DNA of 43,739 bases. Source: Flavobacteriaceae bacterium. Its GTDB lineage: Bacteria > Bacteroidota > Bacteroidia > Flavobacteriales > Flavobacteriaceae. The notes beneath the pieces are model-generated. The model had not been told where the DNA came from. It saw only the letters and a list, made by a program, of their open reading frames with translations, and made no database searches. The DNA lies in the NCBI GenBank assembly GCA_018699935.1, contig JABISF010000011.1:1-43739 (forward strand), in the 5' to 3' direction. The position numbers were made by a program, and so were the translations under genes. Shown piece after piece: positions 1 through 8,110 of this stretch. Position 1 is the stretch's first letter. Each line of letters opens with the position of its first letter.

Positions 1-56
1 ATATCCGCCTGAGGCGGACGGGGGATCGTGCCCCCCTCTCGCTACAAGATTTGAAT

Positions 57-83
57 AAAGCCGAGTACTGCTCGGTTTTTTTT
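57..83 (+). terminator. Intrinsic terminator of repeat unit 1
   Basis: The stem CCGAG/CTCGG closes a five-base loop and is followed by eight T residues. Upstream AAAG can extend the stem by pairing into the T-run. It reads on the plus strand, with nothing visible upstream that it would terminate. Confidence 0.7.
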
Positions 84-158
84 ATGGAAGGAGGATTTAT
101 ATCCGCCTGAGGCGGACGAGGGATCGTGCCCCCCTCTCGCTACAAGATTTGAATAAAG

Positions 159-180
159 CCGAGTACTGCTCGTTTTTTTT
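159..180 (+). terminator. Intrinsic terminator of repeat unit 2, one base shorter
   Basis: Same hairpin as in unit 1 but with one G missing from the right arm (CTCG before the T-run). This weakens the stem by one pair and accounts for the 97-base spacing to the next unit instead of 98. Confidence 0.6.
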
Positions 181-255
181 ATTCAAGGAGGCTTCATATC
201 CGCCCGAGGCGGACGTGGGATCGTGCCCCCCTCTCGCTACAATATTAGAATAAAG

Positions 256-278
256 CCGAGTACTGCTCGGTTTTTTTT
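256..278 (+). terminator. Intrinsic terminator of repeat unit 3
   Basis: Stem CCGAG/CTCGG with a five-base loop and eight T residues, identical to unit 1. It lies 50 bases beyond the stop of the convergent minus-strand flavoprotein gene and could shield that operon from plus-strand transcription entering from the left. Confidence 0.7.
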
Positions 279-327
279 ATGGAAGATTTCAAGATAAAAA
301 AAGTTCTAAAAAATAAAACCTCAAAAA

Positions 328-1551
328 TCACCCTAATTGACCTGCTACAAAACCGGTTGTCCATGCGGCTTGAAAATTATATCCCCCAGTGATGGCGTCA
401 ATATCAAGCACTTCTCCAGCAAAATAGAGTCCGGGATTTGATTTACTTTCCATGGTTTTAAGGTGGATGTCACCGAGGGCAACTCCACCACAGGTTACAA
501 ATTCCTCTTTAAAAGTAGTTTTTCCTGAAACGGAATAAGTGTCATTGGAAATGAGTTCCACCAAATGACGGGCTTTTTTCTTCCCTAATTCAATCCACTT
601 TTTGTCTGCAGGAATGTTGTTTTTTTCAACTAAAAACTGCCATAGCCGTTGGGGGAGGGGAAAAGCTTTTTGGTTTATTACGGTTTTTTGGGGGAAGCGT
701 AAAGCGCAGGCTTGCAACTGTTCAAAAAGAATTTCTGTATTGCGTTCTTCTACCCAGTTGACTTGAATTTCAAATTGGTAGTGATCCGCTGCCAAACTCC
801 GAGCTCCCAAAGAAGAGGCTTTGAGAATTGCCGGGCCGCTCATGCCCCAATGGGTAATCAACAAAGGGCCTTCTGTTTCAATAGCGTGACCTTTGATTTT
901 GATCCGTGCATTTTCAACCGCCACTCCCATCAGTTGGGTGATGGGCTCCTCCGGCATATTGAACGTAAACAAAGAGGGGACAGGTGGGATGATGGTATGT
1001 CCCAAATTTTTTAATCCATCAAAGCCGGACGCTTTTGGGCTACCCCCGGTCGTTATTATTACCGCATCAAAAATTTGCGTTTCCTGCTCTTTTTGAAAAT
1101 GAAGTATCCATTGATGCGCTTTCTTTTCAAGTTGGATGAGGTTCTTTTGATAATGGATGTTAATTCCCAAATTTTGCGCTTCTCCCATCAGGCAATCAAT
1201 GATGCTTTGGGATTGATTGGAAACAGGAAAAACCCGCCCATCGGGCTCTGCCTTCAAGGGAACTCCACGACTTTCAAACCATTGCCGTGTAGCTATTGTA
1301 GAAAAACGATAAAAACAATTTTTGAGTTGTTTACCCCCTCGAGGATAGGCTTCGCAAAGACTGTCGATGTCTTCAGTGGCGTTGGTGACATTGCATCGGC
1401 CTCCACCGGAAATTTTCACTTTAGCCAATACTTTTGAAGTTTTTTCAAACAAGGAAACAAGGGCATTGGGATGGTGTTTTTTTGCCGAAAGAGCGGCAAA
1501 AAAACCTGCTGCTCCGCCTCCAATGACGGCTACTTTTTTATATGAACTCAT
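328..1551 (-). CDS. BaiN/HI0933-family NAD(P)/FAD-dependent oxidoreductase
   Basis: The 407-residue protein has the full length usual for the HI0933/BaiN flavoprotein family. An N-terminal dinucleotide-binding motif GGGAAG is at residues 11-16, followed by the family signature SGGGRCNVTN around 48-57. The C-terminus ends in a GEVLDIDAITGGYNFQAAWTTG-type segment that closes the FAD site. Family members are cytosolic flavoproteins; some reduce double bonds in steroid-like substrates, but most have no known substrate, so no reaction is assigned. It is probably the last gene of a minus-strand operon, 42 bases after the DUF1569 gene. Its 3' end faces the repeat array. Confidence 0.9.
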   Translation of the reverse strand: MSSYKKVAVIGGGAAGFFAALSAKKHHPNALVSLFEKTSKVLAKVKISGGGRCNVTNATEDIDSLCEAYPRGGKQLKNCFYRFSTIATRQWFESRGVPLKAEPDGRVFPVSNQSQSIIDCLMGEAQNLGINIHYQKNLIQLEKKAHQWILHFQKEQETQIFDAVIITTGGSPKASGFDGLKNLGHTIIPPVPSLFTFNMPEEPITQLMGVAVENARIKIKGHAIETEGPLLITHWGMSGPAILKASSLGARSLAADHYQFEIQVNWVEERNTEILFEQLQACALRFPQKTVINQKAFPLPQRLWQFLVEKNNIPADKKWIELGKKKARHLVELISNDTYSVSGKTTFKEEFVTCGGVALGDIHLKTMESKSNPGLYFAGEVLDIDAITGGYNFQAAWTTGFVAGQLG

Positions 1552-1593
1552 AGCGGATAAAAGTACGTCGTTTGATTGTAAATTTTGGACGCA

Positions 1594-2022
1594 CTAGACC
1601 CCAAATTGTCTAAGATGGTGGCTCAGGTGATAGTCAGAGGCTTTGTGCCATTCTGATCGATTCAGTTTTCCAAAATAGAAATGCTCCGGAAAATCATAGT
1701 ATTCATCAAGCTGATAAAAGTCCCTTAAAAGGTTTGCCAATGCTTTTCGATCTTCTTCAAAAGTGGTGGGTGGGGTGCCATTTCCCTTCACTTGGTCGAT
1801 ACTGCGGGGAGCGGGAACGGTTTCACGGCTTTGCGCCCGCAGAAGTGCTTCCATAGCACTGATGGTGGGTTGTTCCTCAAGTTTTAGAAGCCCTAAAACA
1901 AATCGGTAAAAATCGGTACAATGACATACCATTTGATGGACATTCATCTGTCCGTATTTTGCTTTAGTGTTGGGAGTAAGTTGGCGGATACGATCTAAAA
2001 AAGTAATAAGGTTGGAATTCAT
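1594..2022 (-). CDS. DUF1569 (DinB-like) protein
   Basis: This 142-residue protein resembles the DUF1569 family, part of the DinB/YfiT four-helix metal-binding superfamily. Histidines that could bind a metal sit in the N-terminal part (NVHQMVCHCTDF) and near the C-terminus (DYHLSHHLRQFG). No substrate is known; some superfamily members are thiol- or mycothiol-dependent enzymes. Its ATG overlaps the stop codon of the upstream DUF1572 gene (ATGA), so the two are probably translationally coupled. The two neighbours belong to the same superfamily and may have arisen by an old duplication. Confidence 0.8.
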   Translation of the reverse strand: MNSNLITFLDRIRQLTPNTKAKYGQMNVHQMVCHCTDFYRFVLGLLKLEEQPTISAMEALLRAQSRETVPAPRSIDQVKGNGTPPTTFEEDRKALANLLRDFYQLDEYYDFPEHFYFGKLNRSEWHKASDYHLSHHLRQFGV

Positions 2023-2573
2023 GAGTTATCGTCTGTAAAATGTGCATTGCGTTTGGGTTGCGCAAATTTTCTTTGATTAAATTCTTGCGAACCTCCTTTG
2101 GCGATGGAAAGTGATTTCCAGTTTTGGTTTTGTAACATTTTCCCAATATACACGATTTGTCCAATATGATATGCATAATGAGCCAACTGCCGGTTGAGTG
2201 CTGCGGTAAGCGTATGTCCCTCATTTCGGATATAGAGAATTTTTTCCAATTGGGTTGCATTCAATCCGTTGAGCGTGTGAAACAACGTATTCCACCCTTC
2301 GTTCCATTTTGAAAGCACTTCTTTTTTTGTGCTAAGGGTGTTTTCAAATTCTTCCTCTCTGTTTCTTCCTGCTTTTTCTCCATCGGTAGTAAATATTTGT
2401 GTCCAACGAGAGCACATATTTCCATGTAGGTGATTAATAATTATGGCAATACTATTGCTTTCTGGATGGGGTTGCCAAAACCATTTTTCGGAGGGAAGTT
2501 GAGCCAAGGTTTTTTCACCCAATCGTTTGTAATATTGAAGTTCTTTGAGAATAGAATTTAGGTAGGAATTCAT
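2019..2573 (-). CDS. DUF1572 (DinB superfamily) protein
   Basis: The 184-residue protein matches DUF1572 of the DinB superfamily. Visible features are INHLHGNM near residue 47 and AHYAYHIGQIVYIGK near residue 130, the two helices that normally carry the metal-binding histidines. The function is unknown; the fold is used by metal-dependent transferases and isomerases. It lies between the DUF1059 gene (15 bases upstream) and the DUF1569 gene (4-base overlap) and is probably cotranscribed with both. The polar C-terminal tail of about 30 residues is less typical and could be disordered. Confidence 0.8.
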   Translation of the reverse strand: MNSYLNSILKELQYYKRLGEKTLAQLPSEKWFWQPHPESNSIAIIINHLHGNMCSRWTQIFTTDGEKAGRNREEEFENTLSTKKEVLSKWNEGWNTLFHTLNGLNATQLEKILYIRNEGHTLTAALNRQLAHYAYHIGQIVYIGKMLQNQNWKSLSIAKGGSQEFNQRKFAQPKRNAHFTDDNS

Positions 2574-2588
2574 AGCGTTTTACTTTTT

Positions 2589-2825
2589 TTATAAATCCTC
2601 CAAAGCATCAAATTCTTTTCTTTTAGCTTCCATCCAGGCTTTCATCTCCTCCGGAGTTTTCATAAGTTCTTGCATTTTTTTAAGAGCTTCAAGGTGAAGC
2701 ACGTCTCCTTTTTGGAACATTTCGCTGCCGTGTTTTTTACTTTCTGCGGCTATTTCATCAAAAGAATGGCCATAAAATTTCAGCTCACAGGCGCCTCCTA
2801 AATCGTTACAACTCATGGATTTCAT
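2589..2825 (-). CDS. DUF1059-family small protein
   Basis: The 78-residue protein starts MKSMSCNDLGGACELKFYG, which fits the DUF1059 pattern of a cysteine pair around a DLG motif, followed by a helical region. The second half is rich in Lys, Glu and Met and probably forms a long helix. No signal peptide or membrane segment is visible, so it is probably cytosolic. A second ATG at codon 4 is an alternative start. It appears to be the first gene of the operon running to the BaiN-like gene. The function is unknown. Confidence 0.75.
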   Translation of the reverse strand: MKSMSCNDLGGACELKFYGHSFDEIAAESKKHGSEMFQKGDVLHLEALKKMQELMKTPEEMKAWMEAKRKEFDALEDL

Positions 2826-2983
2826 AGGGATGTTTTTTTTATTGTATTAAAATATTTGGAAATACACCTCCAACAAAATTTATTTAAATTATATTTTTTA
2901 AACATAAACGATTTATTTCTAAACACCCTAAAAAATTGGATTGCGTAGGAATTTGGGGCATAGTATAGCTTTTGAGGTTTACT

Positions 2984-2991
2984 CAAAGATA
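2984..2991 (-). promoter_or_regulatory. Possible -7 element for the DUF1059 operon
   Basis: On the minus strand this reads TATCTTTG, an exact match to the Bacteroidota -7 consensus TAnnTTTG. The same octamer precedes the TerB-like gene at 14976. No convincing -33 TTG lies at the usual distance, and the leader would be about 150 bases, so the call is tentative. The rest of the 182-base gap (2826-3007) is AT-rich, with a weak 6-7 bp hairpin at 2970-2990 and nothing else recognised. Confidence 0.3.
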
Positions 2992-3007
2992 TAAAAAAAT
3001 GGTGAAA

Positions 3008-4663
3008 TTATTTTTTCCCGAAAACAGCTTGAAAAACCAGAGCAAAAAGAACCGTGAGTCCTGCCCCAATCACATTCAACCAAAGAAAGCTGACCGTGTC
3101 CCAATAAAAAAGCAGTAGGACAAAAGCTTCGGAGAGGAGTGCCGCCCAAAAGACTGCTTTACCTTGAACGTATTTGATAAAAATGGCTACCAAAAAAATC
3201 CCCAAAATGGTACCATAAAATACGGAACCGATAATATTCACCAACTGGATAAGATTTTCAAAGAGGTTTCCCACACTGGCAAAAAGAATGGCAATGACAC
3301 CCCACAGAAGTGTAAAGCCTTTGGAAGCATAGACAAAATGCGCGGGTGATTTATCACCCACATTGCGTTGGTACAAATCGATGGTGGTTGTGGCGGCCAG
3401 TGCGTTCAATTCGGAGGCGGTGGAACTCATGGCAGCCGAAAAAATCACCGCCAACAATAGCCCAATCAAGCCTGTGGGCAGATATCCCAAAATAAAGGAT
3501 ATAAAAACATAATCCTTGTCGTTGGTCTCTTGGTTGGGTGCTGCGGACTTAATCAAATCCTTGGCTTGCTGCCGTTGCCTTTTTTCGGTTTGCGTCAGCA
3601 TCTCAATTTCAGACTGAAAATTGGCAGTGCTTTGGGGTTGTAAGAGTGCGTTTTTAAGGGCTGTCTGGGTGGCTCTATTTTCCAATTCCAAGCGTTGGAA
3701 CGCAGGAGCCGAATCGGAATTTTTTACAAGAGCAACGGCTTTGGGATTAAAATTCAGTGGAGCCGGTTCAAATTGATAAAAAATAAAAACCATCACTCCC
3801 ACCAAAAGAATAAAAAACTGCATTGGGATTTTAAGGATGCCGTTCATGATCAAACCCATTTGACTTTCCTTAAGGGATTTGCCCGAGAGATAGCGTTGCA
3901 CTTGAGATTGATCGGTGCCAAAATAGGAAAGTGCCAAAAAGAGCCCTCCGGTCAAGCCACTCCAAAAAGTATAGCGACTGTTGAGATCAAGACTAAAATC
4001 CAAGACGTTTAATTTCCCGGCTTTTCCAGCGATGTTTAGGGCTTCTCCAAAACCGATGCCTTGTGGAAAAGCGTTGATGATGCATCCAAAAGCGATAAAC
4101 ATCCCCAAAAAGATGATGAACATTTGTTGTTTTTGGGTCACATTCACGGCTTTGGTTCCGCCAATCATGGTATAGGCAATGACCAAACTTCCTACTAGGA
4201 CGACAACCAACTTAAGATCCCAACCCAGCACCACACTCAAAATAATGGCAGGGGCATAAATGGTGATTCCGGCGGCCAGACCTCGTTGGATCAAAAACAG
4301 CACGGCAGTCAACGTGCGAACTTTGAGATTAAAACGTTTTTCTAAAAATTCATAGGCGGTATAGACGTTCAATCGATGATAGACAGGAATAAAAAACAAG
4401 CAGATGATGAGCATGGCAAAGGGCAAACCAAAATAAAACTGTACAAAACCCATCCCGTCGTGAAAGGCTTGTCCGGGGGTTGACAAAAAAGTGATGGCAC
4501 TGGCCTGTGTAGCCATAACGGACAGCCCCACCGTCCACCAACGGGCTTCATTGCCCCCTTTGAGGTATTCTTTGATGTTTTTATGACTGTTGTTGCGCCA
4601 AATCCCGTAGAACACAATAAAAGCCAAAGTGGCACCCAAAATAATCCAGTCGAGTGTTTGCAT
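3008..4663 (-). CDS. Sodium:solute symporter (SSS family)
   Basis: This is an inner-membrane transporter of about 551 residues with the many hydrophobic segments of the SSS family. Typical segments are visible: YLKGGNEARWWTVGLSVMATQASAITFLS near residues 34-62 and the GGTKAVNVTQ motif near 167. An SSS transporter couples substrate uptake to Na+; the substrate cannot be read from sequence. The ATG at 4663 is preferred over an in-frame TTG one codon upstream, because its A overlaps the TGA of the upstream microprotein. A polar, Gln/Lys-rich insertion at about residues 298-382 separates two membrane segments and is longer than usual. The gene is the last of the operon that includes the PIG-L deacetylase, so an amino-sugar or related substrate is possible but not shown. 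Confidence 0.9.
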   Translation of the reverse strand: MQTLDWIILGATLAFIVFYGIWRNNSHKNIKEYLKGGNEARWWTVGLSVMATQASAITFLSTPGQAFHDGMGFVQFYFGLPFAMLIICLFFIPVYHRLNVYTAYEFLEKRFNLKVRTLTAVLFLIQRGLAAGITIYAPAIILSVVLGWDLKLVVVLVGSLVIAYTMIGGTKAVNVTQKQQMFIIFLGMFIAFGCIINAFPQGIGFGEALNIAGKAGKLNVLDFSLDLNSRYTFWSGLTGGLFLALSYFGTDQSQVQRYLSGKSLKESQMGLIMNGILKIPMQFFILLVGVMVFIFYQFEPAPLNFNPKAVALVKNSDSAPAFQRLELENRATQTALKNALLQPQSTANFQSEIEMLTQTEKRQRQQAKDLIKSAAPNQETNDKDYVFISFILGYLPTGLIGLLLAVIFSAAMSSTASELNALAATTTIDLYQRNVGDKSPAHFVYASKGFTLLWGVIAILFASVGNLFENLIQLVNIIGSVFYGTILGIFLVAIFIKYVQGKAVFWAALLSEAFVLLLFYWDTVSFLWLNVIGAGLTVLFALVFQAVFGKK

Positions 4664-4749
4664 CAATTATAAATCTGCATAAAAAAATAAAAAGCGAGCC
4701 AATACAAAACGTTTACGGCAATCAATAAAATATAGGTCGATGTTTTCAT
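4663..4749 (-). CDS. 28-residue single-pass membrane microprotein
   Basis: Reading the minus strand from 4749 gives an ATG and 28 codons ending in TGA. The product begins MKTSTYILLIAVNVLYWLA and continues with an aromatic, hydrophobic FYFFMQIYN end, so nearly all of it would span the membrane. The start overlaps the PIG-L stop as ATGA, and the stop overlaps the symporter start (TGATG), giving coupling at both ends. This fills the 82-base gap exactly. Small membrane subunits next to SSS transporters are a known theme in bacteria (for example short DUF-type partners), so a transporter-associated subunit is a reasonable inference. No homologue is recognised by eye. Confidence 0.65.
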   Translation of the reverse strand: MKTSTYILLIAVNVLYWLAFYFFMQIYN

Positions 4750-7199
4750 TGACCGTAAGAAATGAGATTGGCAAACAAGCGATAGGCTCCAGCAACGCCA
4801 GCGGGCAGCTCTCTAAAAAAGCTCAAGCCCGTAAAAATAAATTTCCCTTTTCCATAATCCGCCACCAAAAGACTACCCTGCTTGGGCGACTCTCCCGTAT
4901 CGTGCATGGACAAAAGCGGTTCAAAAGCAGCATCCCAACGTTGGGCAAAATACAATCCCCGTTCCTGAACCCAGTCTTCAAAATCGGTTGCCGTGATTTT
5001 GTTCGGACTGTTCAACAAGGGATGTTGAGGTTGTAAAAAAGTGACAGCAGCAAATTCATCCGTCACGCGATCATTGGAAAATTGTATGGAATAAGGAGCG
5101 GCGATACTACTGTCAAAGCCCCGGCTGGTGTTGTATTGCACAACTACTGTACCTCCCTGTGCAACATATTCCCAAAGAATTTTGTTCTTAAACGACAAAT
5201 CCTTGTGTACATTAAACGCACGGATTCCCACCACCAAAGCGGGAAAAGGCAAAAGGTTTTCAAGGCGGATGTCATCGGGTTCGAACTCGGTTACGGCGAT
5301 GCCGATATTTCGTAAGCTCTCCGCTACTTTGTCTCCGGCACCGTTTAAATAGGCAACTTTATTCACTTTGGTTTTTAAATCGATTTTTACCGCTTTGGTT
5401 GCATTGGGTGCTACCAAATATTGTTTTGAAATATGAGGATATTCAATTTCATTTAATTGTAGACTATATGCTGTTGCCCCTTCCGTAACTAAAGCTGAAA
5501 ATATGCCGGTAGCATTCCCACTGGGGGGACGAACCTCAAAAACATATTCCTGACTGCTGTTGGCTTGATCAATCGCAACGGCTTGCGATTCCGGCTGCAC
5601 ACTCCAGTTTGCTGGTACACAAAGGCTGACCGCAGCTCTGACATTGGGGGCATGTGCTTTTACGGAAAGCCGTACTTTTTTGGGTTGATCGTCATTAAAA
5701 AGGATGACGGATTCATTCAATTGGGTGGTGATTTTTGGCAGTACTTGAAAGCCTGCTACAATTTCTCCCGCTACCCGATCGGTGGTTCGGTAATTCAGTG
5801 GAAGAGCAATCGGAATTAGGGTTCCTTCAATGTTGAGTTCCAAAATAGTGGTAATGGGATTTGGGGTTTCAGGCAAACCTTTGAGGGTTTCGTCCACTAC
5901 TTTATAGTTTCCGATATCCCCTTTTTGCAACAACCAATAAGGCGTTGTGGTCACATTTGGCAAAAGCAGCGCGTTTTGTTCTTGCCACAACGTATTTTGT
6001 TCCAGTTTCTGATGGATATTTACATTTAAAGCGCCTGTTGCTTTAACAATTTCTACAGCCAGTGGACTGGGGTTGGCCGCTTTTAGAACCGTATTGATGG
6101 AAGTATTTGCTACGGCGGTGGGGAGGTTGGTGTTGAATTGCAACCGTAAACCCAAACAATTTTGGATCAATTGGGCGACTTCTTTCAATTTGATTTCACG
6201 CCAATGTGCATTTTCCAAGGCGGCTATTTTTTTATAAATACGTAGCAATTGTGGAACACTGGCATAGGGATGCTCCAAATCAAATTCAGTCAAAGCAGTC
6301 TCCACCATTTGACCAATGGCGGCTCCGTTTTTAAGTCGGCTCCAAGTCGTGTCTATTCCAGCAAAAGGGTTGTTGTTTTCAATAGGCACACCATTGATGA
6401 GCTCCAAATATTCTTCTTGACTTCCCAGTTCGGGCGTACTTCCAAACCCTTGCGATTTGTGTTGGCTTCTGCTTTTTGCTGCTACTTCCGCATTGGTTCG
6501 TCCCAGCAATACATCATTGGGATTGCTTTCTATGGTAATCATATTGGTTTTATCGGCCTTTTCAAAGGCAGCACGGCTGCCATATGCCCACCAAGAGGTA
6601 TTGTAAAATTGTCGTTTGGGTTGCCACAGTTGTACGCGGCTGAGTTGTTCTGGATAGGCCTTGGGATCGGCGGCTAAGCGAAAGGCAGCCTCGCTCAAAA
6701 CTGCTGAACTGGTGTGGTGTCCGTGGGTACTTCCCGGTGTTCGATGGTCAAAACGATGGATGATAATATCGGGTTGGAATGCACGGATGCGATAAACAAT
6801 TTGGGCTAAAACTTCCTCTTTATTCCAAATGGACAAAGTTTCATCGGGATGTTTGGAATAGCCAAAATCATTAGCCGTAGTGAAAAACTGTTGTCCTCCG
6901 TCAATCTTTCGAGCTTCCAACAGCTCTTGGGTACGAATCAAGCCCAGACTTTCTCTCAATTCGGTACCGATTAGATTTTGCCCACCATCCCCGCGCGTCA
7001 TGGAAAGGTAGGCGGTTTGATAGTTGTAATGGTTGGAAAACAACGAAATCAAGCGGGTATTTTCATCATCGGGATGGGCTGCCACATACAGAACTGACCC
7101 AAGGGTGTTTAATTTTTTTAATTGTTTGAATATGGCGGCACCACTTTGCGACCAAGCAATTTGAAAAACGAAAAGGAGAATAAAAATTTTCTTTATCAT
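4746..7199 (-). CDS. Secreted PIG-L (LmbE-like) family deacetylase with C-terminal extension
   Basis: The 817-residue protein has a Sec signal peptide (about residues 1-18, ending WSQS). The N-terminal 250 residues are a PIG-L domain: the zinc motif AHPDDE is at 41-46 and the third ligand region HGHH at 159-162. PIG-L enzymes are Zn-dependent N-deacetylases of N-acetylglucosamine-type groups. The rest is much longer than a plain PIG-L enzyme and contains beta-rich segments, then near the C-terminus an alpha/beta segment (FPALVVGIRAFNVHKDL...GGTVVVQYNTSRGF) resembling a glutamine-amidotransferase-like fold. It is probably periplasmic. It follows the lipoprotein gene by 4 bases and is coupled to the microprotein and symporter, suggesting deacetylation outside the cytoplasm followed by uptake. 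Confidence 0.88.
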   Translation of the reverse strand: MIKKIFILLFVFQIAWSQSGAAIFKQLKKLNTLGSVLYVAAHPDDENTRLISLFSNHYNYQTAYLSMTRGDGGQNLIGTELRESLGLIRTQELLEARKIDGGQQFFTTANDFGYSKHPDETLSIWNKEEVLAQIVYRIRAFQPDIIIHRFDHRTPGSTHGHHTSSAVLSEAAFRLAADPKAYPEQLSRVQLWQPKRQFYNTSWWAYGSRAAFEKADKTNMITIESNPNDVLLGRTNAEVAAKSRSQHKSQGFGSTPELGSQEEYLELINGVPIENNNPFAGIDTTWSRLKNGAAIGQMVETALTEFDLEHPYASVPQLLRIYKKIAALENAHWREIKLKEVAQLIQNCLGLRLQFNTNLPTAVANTSINTVLKAANPSPLAVEIVKATGALNVNIHQKLEQNTLWQEQNALLLPNVTTTPYWLLQKGDIGNYKVVDETLKGLPETPNPITTILELNIEGTLIPIALPLNYRTTDRVAGEIVAGFQVLPKITTQLNESVILFNDDQPKKVRLSVKAHAPNVRAAVSLCVPANWSVQPESQAVAIDQANSSQEYVFEVRPPSGNATGIFSALVTEGATAYSLQLNEIEYPHISKQYLVAPNATKAVKIDLKTKVNKVAYLNGAGDKVAESLRNIGIAVTEFEPDDIRLENLLPFPALVVGIRAFNVHKDLSFKNKILWEYVAQGGTVVVQYNTSRGFDSSIAAPYSIQFSNDRVTDEFAAVTFLQPQHPLLNSPNKITATDFEDWVQERGLYFAQRWDAAFEPLLSMHDTGESPKQGSLLVADYGKGKFIFTGLSFFRELPAGVAGAYRLFANLISYGQ

Positions 7200-7203
7200 A
7201 CGA

Positions 7204-8079
7204 TTAATTTAAGCCCAAAGAATCACGAAAACGCTCATCTCCCAAATGATTTAGTTTCCAATAGGGGAGTTTTAAGGTTTTTATCCGAATGGCCGAAGTA
7301 GTTTCCGAGGGATCCTTTAAATTTTCTTCCGTCCAAGCTAAGATTTTATGAGGGGCTTCTTTTTCAAAAGTAATCGAAAGTTTTCGAGCAAAGTCCGGAT
7401 AGGTCAAATGATAGATGTATTGATCCGCTAGGGTTTCGAGTGTAGCCACCGCGGAGGCGAGTCCCAGGGGTTGATGTTTTAAACGAATAAATTCAAAAGC
7501 GGGGAGGAGTTCAATTTCACCCGTTGGAAGTCGTTCGGGTTGGGTGCGAATCCAGTGCCATAATTCATCCTCTGTAAGTGCGTCTTTCAGACTAACCGAC
7601 TGATCGCCTTCTCCTTCAAAATAGGAATGCCCAACAATTTTTAAATTATTTTTCCGATTGAGTTGGAAATAGGTTTGTCCACACCATTCCTGTATGGAGG
7701 TTGTAATTTTCACTAATGGAGTTGCCTGTTTCAATTTAGTAAAAGAACTATTCATGATGGAATAGGGATAAATTCCAGTTGTAAAATTCTTGTTGCGATT
7801 CAGTTTTAAAACCAAATTGGTGCTGTTTGATTTTTGGTTGGCTTTCACTTGTTGGTCAGCCAAAAAATCTTCAGTTACGTAGATCAGTACGGCAGTTCCT
7901 GTTCTAGGTTCGCCATAGCGCGATTGCGTAAGTTGAAAACTACTCAATTCGGCGGTGCCGTCAAACCAATAGTTTTTAAAGTCGTCATCCAACTCCAAGT
8001 GTTCCGATGCCTGCTGGAGTCCTCCGGACTGCTGGCAAGAAAAAAGTAAAATGGTGAAAAGAGATACTACATATTTCAT
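7204..8079 (-). CDS. Conserved lipoprotein of unknown function downstream of maf
   Basis: From the ATG at 8079 the product is 291 residues and starts with a lipoprotein signal, MKYVVSLFTILLFSC, with the lipobox cysteine at residue 15. An in-frame upstream ATG at 8124 would place 15 polar residues before the signal and overlap maf, so it is not preferred. The mature protein is a soluble, beta-rich polypeptide with no motif I recognise. It lies between maf and the PIG-L gene with short gaps. Proteins at this place are sometimes labelled septum formation inhibitor by association with maf, but nothing here supports such a role. Confidence 0.75.
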   Translation of the reverse strand: MKYVVSLFTILLFSCQQSGGLQQASEHLELDDDFKNYWFDGTAELSSFQLTQSRYGEPRTGTAVLIYVTEDFLADQQVKANQKSNSTNLVLKLNRNKNFTTGIYPYSIMNSSFTKLKQATPLVKITTSIQEWCGQTYFQLNRKNNLKIVGHSYFEGEGDQSVSLKDALTEDELWHWIRTQPERLPTGEIELLPAFEFIRLKHQPLGLASAVATLETLADQYIYHLTYPDFARKLSITFEKEAPHKILAWTEENLKDPSETTSAIRIKTLKLPYWKLNHLGDERFRDSLGLN

Positions 8080-8110
8080 AGGTTCAAGATATTGGGAATT
8101 TTTAAAAGTG

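Larger units (their letters stand above)
1..293. repeat. Three tandem copies of a 97-98 bp unit; non-coding stretch at the window edge
   Basis: Units begin at 1, 99 and 196 and are nearly identical over about 85 bases. Each has, in order, a 15-base inverted repeat (TCCGCC, three-base loop, GGCGGA; at 4-18, 102-116 and 199-213), a G-run/C-run segment around GGATCGTGCCCCC, an invariant CTCTCGCTACAA stretch, and a hairpin with a T-run. The loop of the first inverted repeat changes from TGA to CGA in unit 3 while both arms are kept, which suggests the folded form matters. The array begins at base 1, so more copies may lie outside. I see no open reading frame or complete RNA gene in bases 1-327; the function is unknown. 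Confidence 0.9.

Noticed and set aside
20-52. tRNA 3'-half-like fold in repeat unit 1 (5-bp stem, 7-base loop, then seven bases and an A)
   Set aside because: The loop lacks the conserved TTC and A58, the stem is broken in units 2 and 3, and no matching 5' acceptor strand, D-arm or anticodon arm is present in a unit.
1-293. CRISPR array
   Set aside because: Whole 97-98 bp units are repeated, with no unique spacers, and there are no cas genes nearby.
3695-4012. Plus-strand open frame of 105 codons
   Set aside because: It lies entirely inside the symporter gene on the opposite strand and resembles no known family; other long frames opposite or within real genes were left out for the same reason.
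7204-8079. Septum formation inhibitor function for the lipoprotein downstream of maf
   Set aside because: It has no Maf motif; the label would only come from its neighbour.
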